The notes under the pieces: model-generated
Seen by the model: the letters and a program-made list of their open reading frames with translations, nothing else
The model's database searches: none
What the model was told of the DNA's origin: nothing
Position numbers and translations under genes: made by a program
Part shown: positions 16,013 through 24,600 of the stretch, piece after piece
How the letters are laid out: each line of letters begins with the position of its first letter
Position numbering within the stretch: position 1 is the stretch's first letter
Origin: Rhodobacterales bacterium
Lineage (GTDB): Bacteria; Pseudomonadota; Alphaproteobacteria; Caulobacterales; Hyphomonadaceae
DNA length: 36,825 nt
Direction: 5' to 3'
Assembly: GCA_014763715.1 (NCBI GenBank)
Contig: JACXUV010000005.1
Span: 85,417-122,241 of the forward strand

Positions 16013-16834
16013 TTATCCCGGCACAATCTCGCTCAGTCTCCCACCCATGCGGATCGGCTCTATGCGGATGGCGAGGCCGGTGCGGTCGTCGGTTTCGACA
16101 TAGGTGCCGCAGAGGGTGCCTTCGCCGAGGGCGGGCTGGTAGCGGTCGCCGGGCAGCTGGGTCTGGAAGCGGTAGAGCGAGATCTGTTTCTGCATGCCGA
16201 TGACGCTGTCATAGTCGCCGCACATGCCGGCATCGCTCTGATAGGCGGTGCCGCCTTCAAGGATCATCGTGTCGGCGGTCGGCACATGGGTATGGCTGCC
16301 GACGACGAGGCTGGCGCGGCCGTCGCAATGGTGGCCCATGGCCATCTTCTCGGATGTCGCCTCGCAATGCATGTCGACGATGATCGCGTCGGCCACAGCG
16401 CCCAGCGGCATGGAATCGAGCGCGGCATCCGCTGCGTCGAACGGGCAGGTCATGGTCTGCTTCATGAACACATTGCCCTGCACCTGGATCACGCCGACGC
16501 GGCGGCCATCCGGCAGGGTAAAGAGGTGCGCCCCCTTCCCCGGTGCATTGGCGGCAGCGGGATAATTGACCGGGCGCAGGAGGCGCGGCTCCCGCTCGAT
16601 ATAGGTGAGGGCCTCGCGCTGGTCCCAGGCATGATCGCCAAGGGTCAGGCAGTCGGCGCCCGCGGCGAAGAACTCTTCCGCGATCGCGCTGGTGAGGCCG
16701 AAGCCGCCCGCGGCGTTCTCCGCGTTCACCACGGCAAAATCCAGCCGCAGCTGCGCCTTCAGGCCCGGCAAATGGTCCAGCACGGCCTGGCGGCCCGGCT
16801 TTCCGACGACGTCTCCGAAAAATGCGATCTTCAT
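16013..16834 (-). CDS. TIGR00282 / YmdB family metallophosphoesterase
   Basis: A 273-residue metal-dependent phosphoesterase of the YmdB family, full length. Metal ligands are in place: Asp8 in FFGDVVGK, NAEN at 37-40, GDH at 66-68, then DMHCEATSEK and GSHTHVPTAD. Bacillus YmdB has 2',3'-cyclic-nucleotide phosphodiesterase activity and affects biofilm and motility choices; whether the same holds here is unknown. In alphaproteobacteria the gene often follows 5-formyltetrahydrofolate cyclo-ligase, which is absent here. No clear Shine-Dalgarno precedes the ATG. The stop lies 118 bases from the AT-rich gene pair, so the right edge of that insertion is close to this gene. Confidence 0.92.
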   Translation of the reverse strand: MKIAFFGDVVGKPGRQAVLDHLPGLKAQLRLDFAVVNAENAAGGFGLTSAIAEEFFAAGADCLTLGDHAWDQREALTYIEREPRLLRPVNYPAAANAPGKGAHLFTLPDGRRVGVIQVQGNVFMKQTMTCPFDAADAALDSMPLGAVADAIIVDMHCEATSEKMAMGHHCDGRASLVVGSHTHVPTADTMILEGGTAYQSDAGMCGDYDSVIGMQKQISLYRFQTQLPGDRYQPALGEGTLCGTYVETDDRTGLAIRIEPIRMGGRLSEIVPG

Positions 16835-16861
16835 GAAGAGACGCTATGCACCCGGCCCGCC

Positions 16862-16899
16862 AAAAAGAAAAGCGCGCGCACCCAGATGGATGCGCGCGC
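16862..16899 (-). terminator. rho-independent terminator after the lipoprotein gene
   Basis: On the minus strand a 9-base-pair GC stem (GCGCGCGCA / TGCGCGCGC, 10-base loop) is followed directly by TTTTCTTTTT. It lies 21 bases after the lipoprotein stop and should end that transcript before the YmdB-type gene. Confidence 0.88.
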
Positions 16900-16920
16900 C
16901 CTTGATGGGGTGGAAACCGC

Positions 16921-18567
16921 CTATTCGTTGGTGGCGGAGAAGCCCAGCGCCGCCTTGTTCAGGGCGGAGGGGTCTTCCATCGTGGCCAGTGTGGACATGG
17001 CCAGCGGCTCTGCCGGGGCGAGCTTGATGGTCAGCGTCTTGGGGTCCGACACGAAGCTGGAGAGGGCCGTGGAAGCCTCGCTCAGCAGTTCCGGGTCAAC
17101 GCCGCTGCCTGCCATCATCATCGGCGCCATGGCCAGGAGGCCGGTCAGCTGGTTGCGCACTTCCTGCGGGTCCTGGCCGGACTGGGCCGCATAGGCGTTG
17201 AAGGCGCGGTCCATGAAGCCATTGTCGTCGAGCGAGAAGTCAAAGCCGTGCAGGACCATCTTGTCGAACGTGTCGCCCAGCATGGCCGCCGGGTCGGCGC
17301 TCAGCTTGCTGGCCTGCTCGGCCTCCGCCATGGCTTTCGCACCGGCATACTGCATGCCGAAGTCGACGCGGAAACCGTCCTTCAGCTCCCAGTAGTTCTG
17401 GCCTTTGACATAGGTGGTAAGGTCCGTACCCGGCTCATAGGTCTGGTAGCCTGCCCCGGTGAGTTCCAGCTTCTCATAGCCGAGCATGGCCAGCTGTCCG
17501 GCCAGTTGCTCGCCATATTTGCCTTCGTCCGTGGTGAGCAGAACCTTGAACGGCTCGGTCTTCACGGCCACCGTGCCGTCCTTCTTGTTGCGGCCAACGG
17601 CAGAGACAAGTTTCGGCAGGTCGATCTTCACGCCGGCCATGTCCATGTCGAACCCGTTGATCATCAGGGATTCATAGCCCGGATTGGCCGGATCCTGAGC
17701 GGCAAGGCTCATCATCTCTTCCGGCGCGCCGGCATCACCGGACGCATCGGTCAGCAGGCCGAGATCGGCCCCGCGCATCTCGATGGAGCCCAGGTTGAGC
17801 TTCATGTTGGTGTCTTCCGCCGGATCGGTGAGGTCGAACTTCATGCCGCCCATCTTCATCAGCGTGGCGGTCTGTTCCTTCAGGCCGGTCACTTCGATGT
17901 CGGCGATGGAGAAGGTGCCATTCTCGCCATCCGGATCGTCGATGCGGAAATCGACATCCTTCACGGCCCACAGGTCAAACGCCAGCGCGTCGCCTTCCGG
18001 CATGTCCGGCGCTTCGTCTTCGGAGAAGAGGGCGCCAACCCAGGCAGCCGTTTCCGGCGACGGATTGACCAGTTCGATCGAGCCGATATTGCCGGAGCCG
18101 TTCTTGGCCTCTTCCGGGTCCGTCGGCACAAGGGCCACGTCGCTCATCAGGATGCGCCCGAAGGTCGGCTTGCCATCCTTCATGGCGAGGCCCTCGAATT
18201 CGAGCTTCTTCGCCTTGAGGTCAGCGCCATCGAGATCCAGCGAGTCCTCGTCGGCGTCGAAACTCATGCCTTCGCCATCGTCTTCGTCATCGCCAGCCGA
18301 AACGAGGGTCACGCCGGTGAAGACGGCCTTGTCGCCTTTCAGCTCGCGGCTGTCCCAGGTGACGTTGCCGGAGCCGGATGTTTCCAGAGACATGGCGGCG
18401 AGCGCCGCGGCAGCCGTTGCTGCATCTCCTTTATGGACTGAGATGGCCGGAAGCTTCGATTCCGAAAAGACGACGCCCGACGACTCAGCCGCGTCATTCG
18501 GCTTGTCTTTCTGCCCGCAAGCCGTAAGCATGGTGATGGCGGCGACGCCCGTCAGCAAGTATTTCAT
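16921..18567 (-). CDS. large acidic lipoprotein, unknown function
   Basis: A 548-residue exported lipoprotein: signal peptide with lipobox LTAC, Cys17 being the lipidated residue. The mature protein is acidic, with an Asp/Glu-rich loop around 91-112 (DDEDDGEGM), and contains recurring segments of the type LxLGSIEMRGADL, IxDIEVTGL and LMINGFDMDMAGV that suggest a repetitive beta-rich fold, loosely like AsmA/YdgA-type proteins. I cannot name a family. The frame is open to 18606, but the ATG at 18567 has AGAGGGA upstream and starts the signal peptide. It is divergent from the YgjP-type peptidase gene with about 70 bases between starts and has its own terminator. Confidence 0.8.
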   Translation of the reverse strand: MKYLLTGVAAITMLTACGQKDKPNDAAESSGVVFSESKLPAISVHKGDAATAAAALAAMSLETSGSGNVTWDSRELKGDKAVFTGVTLVSAGDDEDDGEGMSFDADEDSLDLDGADLKAKKLEFEGLAMKDGKPTFGRILMSDVALVPTDPEEAKNGSGNIGSIELVNPSPETAAWVGALFSEDEAPDMPEGDALAFDLWAVKDVDFRIDDPDGENGTFSIADIEVTGLKEQTATLMKMGGMKFDLTDPAEDTNMKLNLGSIEMRGADLGLLTDASGDAGAPEEMMSLAAQDPANPGYESLMINGFDMDMAGVKIDLPKLVSAVGRNKKDGTVAVKTEPFKVLLTTDEGKYGEQLAGQLAMLGYEKLELTGAGYQTYEPGTDLTTYVKGQNYWELKDGFRVDFGMQYAGAKAMAEAEQASKLSADPAAMLGDTFDKMVLHGFDFSLDDNGFMDRAFNAYAAQSGQDPQEVRNQLTGLLAMAPMMMAGSGVDPELLSEASTALSSFVSDPKTLTIKLAPAEPLAMSTLATMEDPSALNKAALGFSATNE

Positions 18568-18637
18568 ATGATGTCCCTCTGATAAATTGGGTGTTGGAGT
18601 ACACACGCGTCCGGCAGGTAAAGCGGAACTCTTAGCA

Positions 18638-19366
18638 ATGACCTACAACAATGGCCAGACAATGACATTACGTGCCCCGAACGGGCAACGTGTGCGCGTC
18701 AGGTTCGAGGTGAATGCCAAGGCACGGCGCCTGATTCTGCGCCTGGACGAACGCCGCCGGGAGGCGGTGGCCGTGGCCCCGTCACGCCGCCAGATCAAGG
18801 ATGCCGCCGCCTTCGCCGCCGAGCGGGCCGACTGGATCTCGATGCGCCTGCAGCACCTGCCGGAGCCTGTCAGGTTCGAGGAAGGCGCCATGATCCAGTA
18901 TCGCGGCGCGCCCCTGCAGCTGACCTCCGAGGGTGAGGGCCGGATTGCGAAAATCTGGCCAGAAGACGAAAATTCCCCGCGTTTACTGAGTGTTCCGGGT
19001 GACCCGGAAACCATGGAACTGCGCGTACAGCGCTTCCTGAAGAAGCAGGCCCGGGCCGACCTGACCCGCGCGGTCAAGCGCCACACCACAACGCTGGGCG
19101 TCAGCTACAAAAGCATTTCGGTGAAGGACACGCGCTCACGCTGGGGCTCATGCACCCATGACGGGCAGCTGTCCTTCTCGTGGCGGCTGATCATGGCCCC
19201 GCCTGAAGTGCTGGACTATGTTGCCGCACACGAATGCGCCCACCTGCTGGAAATGAATCATTCGCAGAAATTCTGGGCAAAAGTGTCGATTTGCTGCCCG
19301 GACTGGAAGCATCACCGCTCCTGGCTGCGCACACATGGGGCAGGCCTGCAGGCGGCCGGAGAATAA
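18638..19366 (+). CDS. YgjP-type (DUF45) zinc metallopeptidase
   Basis: A 242-residue member of the YgjP/M48-like metal-dependent hydrolase family. The active site HECAH (198-202) with a third ligand at His208 in EMNHSQKFW is complete, and the family motif SRWGSC lies at 167-172. The C-terminus CCPDWKHHRSWL is also typical. The physiological substrate is unknown in the family. The start is uncertain: ATG codons occur at 18587, 18638 and 18662, none with a strong Shine-Dalgarno; 18638 is chosen because the upstream residues look non-conserved and would overlap the divergent promoter region. Confidence 0.87.
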   Translation: MTYNNGQTMTLRAPNGQRVRVRFEVNAKARRLILRLDERRREAVAVAPSRRQIKDAAAFAAERADWISMRLQHLPEPVRFEEGAMIQYRGAPLQLTSEGEGRIAKIWPEDENSPRLLSVPGDPETMELRVQRFLKKQARADLTRAVKRHTTTLGVSYKSISVKDTRSRWGSCTHDGQLSFSWRLIMAPPEVLDYVAAHECAHLLEMNHSQKFWAKVSICCPDWKHHRSWLRTHGAGLQAAGE

Positions 19367-19389
19367 TCCGTATTGAAACAAAAGCTTGC

Positions 19390-19411
19390 GCCTGAACCAC
19401 GGGGTTCAGGC
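19390..19411. terminator. bidirectional hairpin between convergent genes
   Basis: A perfect 9-base-pair stem (GCCTGAACC / GGTTCAGGC) with a 4-base loop lies between the stops of the YgjP-type gene and the antiporter gene. On the minus strand it is followed by GCAAGCTTTTGTTTC, a weak T-rich tail. Confidence 0.6.
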
Positions 19412-19476
19412 ACAGGAAAATCATGTCTGGCGGCCCGGCTGAATTCTGAATTCAAATTCAGGACTCAGATGTCATT

Positions 19477-21411
19477 TTAGGCCTTGGCTGTCGCCCCGTT
19501 CGGCGCCTCTGCAGCCTCGGCGGCGGGCGATTCGACCTCACGCGGCGGACCGAAACTGATCAGCACGACGCCATCGCCGCCCTTCACCTCCCGGTGCGGG
19601 CCGAGGAAGTTCAGCGTGCCGTCCGGGCGCAGCTCGGCCACGATGTCAGCCTTTGGTCGGTCACGCTTGAAGTGCTCGATGTCGTAGGTTTCGCTGAGCT
19701 TCGTCTTGGAGAAGGCCCAGCCGCGATAATGGTCGCGGATCAGGCTGTCATATGAACGGCCCCGGCGGATCAGCGTACGCCCGCGCGTCGACAGGCCGAG
19801 GGTGCGGTGATCCTCTTCCTCTGTCTCCTGTGCGGACAGCTGGAACACTTTGTGGCGTCCAAGTTCCGGCGCGAAATGGCTGGAGACCAGCGCATTGTAA
19901 GGCTCGTTCGCCGACAGGCTGAGCACCTGGTCGAAGGCGGAATGATCCAGCCGCACTTCGGCGTCTTCCGACAGGACTTCACCAAAGAAGGTGCTGAGGC
20001 CCGCCTCACGCGCCGGGCGCAGGCGCCGCCAGGTATTGTCCGCCAGGATCGGCTCGACGCCAATGTCCTTGAGCGTGCGCGCGAAGTCTATGCTCCACGG
20101 GTTGACCCCCACCAGCAGGACGCCGGGGCGCTCCTTGCGGGCAAGGCCGAGCCGACGGGCAAGCGGCCCGATGGTAAAGCCGTGCAGCACGACGGTCGCG
20201 AACACCATGGCGAAAGCCAGCGGCGTGATCTGCTCCGCGCCGGAGAAATAGAATTTGGAATCGCCCTGACGCCCTAGGTCGTACAGCAGGGTCGCAAACA
20301 AGCTGGAGACGGCCACCGCCACCACGCCGCGCGGCGCGATCCAGCCGAGCAGCAGCGCCTCATTGCGCTTCAGCGTGCCGAAAGTGGAGATCCAGACCGA
20401 CAGCGGCCGCACCACGAACAGCATGACCACAAGAAAGGCCAGCGTGTTCCAGGTCAGCGCGCGGCGGATGACGTCGGGTGTCAGGTTCGCCGTCAGGATC
20501 ACGAACACGCCGGAGACCAGCAGGACGGCAATATCTTCCTTGAACTTGCGCAGCTCGTTGAGGCCCGCGAGGCGCGAATTGGCGAGCGTCATGCCATAGG
20601 CGGTCACGGCGACGAGGCCGATTTCCTTCTCGATCATCTCGGCCATGGCGTAGCAGAGAATGATCGAGGCGAAGATGATGGGCGCTTTCAAATATTCCGG
20701 CGTCCAGCCCTGGCGGAAGGCGCGCACCATGCCGAGGCCGAAGGCAATACCGAGACCGACGCCCAGCGCCGCCGCAAAGACGATCATCGCGCCCTTGCCG
20801 AGAATGGACTCGCCGGTCGCCGCCACGCGGATAATCTCAAAGGAGGCAACGGCGAAAAGCGCGCCGATCGGGTCGTTGACGATGCCCTCCCATTTCAGGA
20901 AGGCCCCTGCCCGTCCGCCGAGCTTGGACTGGCGCAGCAGCGGCATGATCACGGTTGGCCCGGTAACCACCAGCACGCCCGCAAACACAACGGCACTGCC
21001 CCAATCGAGCCCGGCCACATAGCGCGCTGCCAGCGCGCCCAGGAACCAGGCCAGCGGCCCGCCCAGGAACACCATGCGGCGAACCGCGGCGCCTGCTTCA
21101 CGCAGGGTCTCGAATTTCAGGACAAGGCCGCCCTCGAACAGGATCACGGCCACGGCGAGCGACACGATGGGGCGCAGCAGCTCCTTGCCGCCGCCATTGA
21201 ACACGCGCTGCGGGTCCAGCAGCGGGTGGCCGAAAATCACGGACCAGAGCGGCCCCACGGCGAGGCCTGCCAGCGCCATCAACACGATAGCCGGCGCCTG
21301 CAGCCGCCAGGCGAGCCATTGCGCACCGATCCCCAATGCCCCGATCAGGGCACAGGCAAAGATGAGTTCGCTCGACCCCGCACTTGCCAGGGCAAAATCG
21401 ATCCCGTTCAT
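19477..21411 (-). CDS. CPA1 family Na+/H+ (cation:proton) antiporter with C-terminal TrkA-like domain
   Basis: A 644-residue inner-membrane cation:proton antiporter. The membrane domain (about 1-420, some 12 helices) has the ion-binding Asn179-Asp180 in KWEGIVNDPIGA and the TGPT unwound-helix motif at 150-153. A soluble C-terminal part (about 430-620) begins PGVLLVGVNPWSIDFARTL, resembling a TrkA-N (RCK-like) nucleotide-binding fold, and ends in a TrkA-C-like region. This architecture fits NhaP-type antiporters whose activity is gated by a ligand. The transported cation (Na+ or K+) cannot be fixed from sequence. The gene stands alone with a hairpin after it; the next gene upstream is 35 bases away and may be co-transcribed. 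Confidence 0.9.
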   Translation of the reverse strand: MNGIDFALASAGSSELIFACALIGALGIGAQWLAWRLQAPAIVLMALAGLAVGPLWSVIFGHPLLDPQRVFNGGGKELLRPIVSLAVAVILFEGGLVLKFETLREAGAAVRRMVFLGGPLAWFLGALAARYVAGLDWGSAVVFAGVLVVTGPTVIMPLLRQSKLGGRAGAFLKWEGIVNDPIGALFAVASFEIIRVAATGESILGKGAMIVFAAALGVGLGIAFGLGMVRAFRQGWTPEYLKAPIIFASIILCYAMAEMIEKEIGLVAVTAYGMTLANSRLAGLNELRKFKEDIAVLLVSGVFVILTANLTPDVIRRALTWNTLAFLVVMLFVVRPLSVWISTFGTLKRNEALLLGWIAPRGVVAVAVSSLFATLLYDLGRQGDSKFYFSGAEQITPLAFAMVFATVVLHGFTIGPLARRLGLARKERPGVLLVGVNPWSIDFARTLKDIGVEPILADNTWRRLRPAREAGLSTFFGEVLSEDAEVRLDHSAFDQVLSLSANEPYNALVSSHFAPELGRHKVFQLSAQETEEEDHRTLGLSTRGRTLIRRGRSYDSLIRDHYRGWAFSKTKLSETYDIEHFKRDRPKADIVAELRPDGTLNFLGPHREVKGGDGVVLISFGPPREVESPAAEAAEAPNGATAKA

Positions 21412-21446
21412 GTGTATCCCATCTCAGGTAGTGCCCCAGCGGAAGC

Positions 21447-21971
21447 CTAGACGTCCTGCTGGCTTGTGTCATCCGCGAAGTCGAAGCCGATGACACGGCT
21501 GCCGTATTCGCCATTCTTGTAGCGTTCGATCTGGTCGGTAAACCAGTTCAGAATGTGGGAGTAGATGTGGTCATAGAATGGCAGCTGGCTCTCGAAGCTG
21601 AGGGGCAGCTTGAATTCATATTCGGACCCGTCCTCGATATTGACGATGAAGGTCTCCCCCACCTTGCGGCATTCCATGGTCACGCGCAGCCAGTCATTGC
21701 CACGGGACAGGCGCACAGCAAGGCCGAAGGCGACCGGGCTCAGCGGGCGGAAGCCGCGCGGCGGCAGGGAAAAGGCCGCATCGCCATAGGCTTTCGGCTC
21801 GAACTGGCCCGTCGGCGGCACCAGGTAGACACAGGTCATCTCGCCCATGCCGATATAGTCGCACAGGCCGCCGCGGATCTGTTCGGCAAGGCCGCGGATC
21901 CGGTCGTAATTCTCGGCGGCGAGCGCCTGATAGGTTTCTACGGTCTCAACCAGCTTGTCTAAACGGGACAT
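21447..21971 (-). CDS. conserved hypothetical cytoplasmic protein
   Basis: A 174-residue soluble protein that I cannot assign to a family. It starts with a helical segment (MSRLDKLVETVETYQALAAE) and continues with alternating strands; two regions rich in aromatic and charged residues (EYEFKLPLSFESQLPFYDHIYSHILNW split over a helix) suggest a compact alpha/beta fold. The frame is open 62 codons upstream, but the ATG at 21971 has a GGAGG ribosome-binding site and starts the recognisable protein. It is 35 bases upstream of the antiporter gene, so it may be translated from the same message and influence it. Confidence 0.7.
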   Translation of the reverse strand: MSRLDKLVETVETYQALAAENYDRIRGLAEQIRGGLCDYIGMGEMTCVYLVPPTGQFEPKAYGDAAFSLPPRGFRPLSPVAFGLAVRLSRGNDWLRVTMECRKVGETFIVNIEDGSEYEFKLPLSFESQLPFYDHIYSHILNWFTDQIERYKNGEYGSRVIGFDFADDTSQQDV

Positions 21972-22020
21972 GGCGGCGGGCCTCCAGGCATTTTGGTAAA
22001 GGACGGGCACGAGGCCCCTT

Positions 22021-23031
22021 TTAGGCCCCCAGCGGGCGTCCTTCAAACTGTAGTGTCGCGGCCAGCGGACAATGATCCGAAGCCTTCGGCTCGTCCCAGC
22101 CGACACCTGGAAAACGCGCCCCCTCATAACGCCGCGCGCGGAACGGGGTTCCGGCACGAACGATGGTTACGTGTGGTCTCGCATTGCGCTGTGCAAGTGC
22201 GGGCGACAGGAAGATATGGTCCAGCGCGCCATATGTATCGTCGCCATTATAGTGATGGGTCCAGCGGTCATAGGGGTCGGCAATGGCGTGGGTGGCGAGA
22301 TCGACGGCAAAACCGCCATCAATCAGCGGCCCCAGACCGTGGTCATGCAGCCGGTGGCCGTCGCGCTCGAAATAGTCGTTGAAATCGCCAAGGATGACCC
22401 ATTCGGCGTTCGCCGGATCGGGAAAGCGGCGCTCGATGATGAGGCGCACGGCCCGTGCCTCGGCCCGGCGCACGGCGCGGGTTTTCCGCCGCCCGCCATA
22501 CATCGACTTGAAGTGACAGACGAAAAGCGTCAGCACGCGCCCGTCCTTCACGATATCCGCTTCGAGACAATCGCGGCGGAAGGCGTAGTCGTTGACGCTC
22601 AGTCCATTTGGCGGCTTCAGCCCCAGCGTGCCATAGGTCTCGCGCGCATGGCTGCGATAATGGATCACCGGCAGGCGCGACAACAGGCCGACATCGATGC
22701 CACGGCTGTCATTGCCCTCCAGCAGGACACGCTCATCGAACTCGGCCCCGGTCCAGCGCGAGAGGTAGCGCGTGTCGAAGGCGGTCAGCGTGACGAGGTT
22801 CTCGACCTCCTGCAGGGCGCAGACCTCAGCGCCGGTGGCGGCAAGCGCCTCGGCCGTGAGGGTCCGGTCGTCTTCGGAGAGGACATCGAACACTTGGTCC
22901 ACCTGCGCCGCGACGAGGGCATCGTCCACCTCGGTCAGCCGCTCGCGCGCCCGGTCGATGCCCGCTTCGCGGAAATCGCAACGCATCATCAGGTTTTCAC
23001 AATTGAAGGTGGCGAGGCGGATTTCAGGCAT
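22021..23031 (-). CDS. endonuclease/exonuclease/phosphatase family protein
   Basis: A 336-residue single-domain member of the EEP superfamily. Catalytic motifs occur in order: TFNCENL (8-14), LQEVEN (about 74-79), the central FVCHFKSM, GDFNDYF (about 215-221) and SDHCPL near the C-terminus. No signal peptide is seen, so it acts in the cytoplasm. The substrate could be a nucleic acid or a phosphoester; nothing nearby narrows it. It is 49 bases upstream of the 174-residue hypothetical gene on the same strand and 55 bases downstream of motA. Confidence 0.87.
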   Translation of the reverse strand: MPEIRLATFNCENLMMRCDFREAGIDRARERLTEVDDALVAAQVDQVFDVLSEDDRTLTAEALAATGAEVCALQEVENLVTLTAFDTRYLSRWTGAEFDERVLLEGNDSRGIDVGLLSRLPVIHYRSHARETYGTLGLKPPNGLSVNDYAFRRDCLEADIVKDGRVLTLFVCHFKSMYGGRRKTRAVRRAEARAVRLIIERRFPDPANAEWVILGDFNDYFERDGHRLHDHGLGPLIDGGFAVDLATHAIADPYDRWTHHYNGDDTYGALDHIFLSPALAQRNARPHVTIVRAGTPFRARRYEGARFPGVGWDEPKASDHCPLAATLQFEGRPLGA

Positions 23032-23086
23032 TCGTGGGAGTGATGGAGCGCGTTGCCGGAGCGGTCAATGCGAGCACCGTCTCTTG

Positions 23087-23965
23087 TCAGGCTGCTGTGC
23101 GGCGGCCGGTGAAGCGCGCCGCAGTGGACGCGCGATCCACGGCCCCCGCATCAGGCCGCAAATCTGCCGGAATGGCGGCGCGGCCGAGTTCGACGCAGAT
23201 GCCGGGCTGGATGCCTGCGCCGAAGGCGGCGAGCGTGGTGCGGGCGGTTTCCAGCATGATGGCTTCATCCTCCACGACCTGTCCGAAACGGGCGGCCAAA
23301 GGCCCAACGACGCCATAGGCGAGGAAGACGCCAAGGAAGGTGCCGAGCAGCGCCGAGCCGATCATCGCACCCAGCACGGCGGGCGACTGGTCAATCGAGC
23401 CCATGGTGCGGATGATTCCCAGCACGGCGGCCACGATGCCGAGGGCAGGCAGCGCATCCGCCACGGTATGCAGCGCCGCGACGGCCTTCATGCGGCGGCC
23501 AAGGGTCTGGTGGATGGACTGGTCCATGTGCGCCTCGGCGCGGGCGGGATCGGACAGGTCGAGCGCCATGAGGCGAAACGCGTCGCAGATCAGCGAGCGG
23601 GCCGCCTCATCATCGCGGATCGTGGGCGCGGCGGCGAAGGCTTCGGACTCCATCGGGTTTTCAATGTCGGCCTCGATGGAGACAAAGCCGCCCCGGCGGG
23701 CCTTCCGCATCAGCGTGCCAAGCAGGACCAGCATCGACTGGTAGTCCTCCATCCGCCACTTGGCGCCCGTGAAAGCCTTCAGCACCCCTACCCCGGCCTC
23801 TTTCGCGACGGCGGGCGAATTGCCGATGACCAGCGTGCCGATGGCCGCCCCGCCGATCAGGGCCAGCTCAAAGGGCAGCGCCTCCATCGCCATATGGCCG
23901 CCCGTGAAGACTAGGCCGCCAAAGACGAGCACAACAACAAGAACAAGGCCGATCAGCTGTGGCAA
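23087..23965 (-). CDS. motA: flagellar motor stator protein MotA
   Basis: A 292-residue MotA-type stator subunit, the proton-channel partner of MotB, in the inner membrane. Four hydrophobic segments, two near the N-terminus (about 4-24, 31-50) and two in the second half (about 175-195, 207-227), flank a large cytoplasmic loop. The conserved ADALPALGIVAAVLGIIRTMG segment holds the functionally important proline. A GTG at 23995 extends the frame by ten codons, but TTG at 23965 has an AGGGGGAG ribosome-binding site 7 bases away and gives the family-typical N-terminus MPQLIGLVLVV. motB is not adjacent, as in Caulobacter. The organism is presumably flagellated. Confidence 0.9.
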   Translation of the reverse strand: MPQLIGLVLVVVLVFGGLVFTGGHMAMEALPFELALIGGAAIGTLVIGNSPAVAKEAGVGVLKAFTGAKWRMEDYQSMLVLLGTLMRKARRGGFVSIEADIENPMESEAFAAAPTIRDDEAARSLICDAFRLMALDLSDPARAEAHMDQSIHQTLGRRMKAVAALHTVADALPALGIVAAVLGIIRTMGSIDQSPAVLGAMIGSALLGTFLGVFLAYGVVGPLAARFGQVVEDEAIMLETARTTLAAFGAGIQPGICVELGRAAIPADLRPDAGAVDRASTAARFTGRRTAA

Positions 23966-24110
23966 AGCCGGGCTCCCCCTGGAAAACGACGCCACTTTCG
24001 CATGCGGGTCTTAAGCCAAGGTTGCGCGCACGGCCCGGCCGGGTGAGCACGGGGTCGTGCCCCGGCGGGGGAATATGGCTATAAGCATGTGACCTGAGTG
24101 GAGTTACCTG

Positions 24111-24590
24111 ATGCGCCTTGCGATCCTTGCCATCTGCCTGCTGGCCCCCTTGCCGGCCATGGCGGAGCCGGTCCAGCCGGCTGGGAACTATCGCACCTGC
24201 GCGCCGGAGATCAGCGAAGAGGGCCGCGGCCTCGTCGCAAAGACCTGTGGCACGCTGGCCGTGCCGGACTTTTCAGGCGTGGAGTTCCAGTCCGCCGGAG
24301 AGATGGAAGACGCCCGGTCCCTGCGCGACGGGTTCCTGCTGGGCGTGAAGGTCTATGGCCGCTGCGTGTCGGATTATATCGCCGCCCGGCAACAGCCCGG
24401 TGTTCCGGCAGATGGCCCGGAAGCCGATCAGGCGGCCTGCGCCCATTCCTGGGCGGAGGACAAGGCCACGGAAGTGACCCGCAGCTTCGGCCAGGCCTGT
24501 ATCACCTATGCCAACCGCTCCGTCATGGACATCCGCCTGCCGGTGTATGATGGCCCGTGCTATCCGGAGACGGAGGATACCGAAGGCTGA
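24111..24590 (+). CDS. small secreted cysteine-containing protein, unknown function
   Basis: A 159-residue protein with a clear signal peptide (residues 1-19, cleavage after AMA). The mature part has six cysteines spread along its length, likely to form disulfides in the periplasm, and no recognisable domain. A GAG-type ribosome-binding site lies before the ATG, and a TATAAG box at 24080-24085 could be the -10 of its promoter. It converges with the ABC ATPase gene, the stops being only four bases apart inside a perfect palindrome. Confidence 0.68.
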   Translation: MRLAILAICLLAPLPAMAEPVQPAGNYRTCAPEISEEGRGLVAKTCGTLAVPDFSGVEFQSAGEMEDARSLRDGFLLGVKVYGRCVSDYIAARQQPGVPADGPEADQAACAHSWAEDKATEVTRSFGQACITYANRSVMDIRLPVYDGPCYPETEDTEG

Positions 24591-24600
24591 GGCCTCAGCC
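24585..24600. other. 16-bp perfect palindrome spanning two convergent stop codons
   Basis: GGCTGAGGCCTCAGCC is fully symmetric. The TGA on each strand (24588-24590 and 24597-24595) comes from the palindrome itself. With no loop it is unlikely to be a strong terminator. Confidence 0.7.

Noticed and set aside
15980-17194. 404-codon open frame on the plus strand over the YmdB-type gene
   Set aside because: Antisense to a complete phosphoesterase and crossing its terminator.
17248-18441. 397-codon open frame on the plus strand over the lipoprotein gene
   Set aside because: Antisense shadow; the minus strand has a signal peptide, lipobox, ribosome-binding site and terminator.
22772-23914. 380-codon open frame on the plus strand over motA and the EEP gene
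   Set aside because: It spans two well-supported opposite-strand genes and resembles no family.
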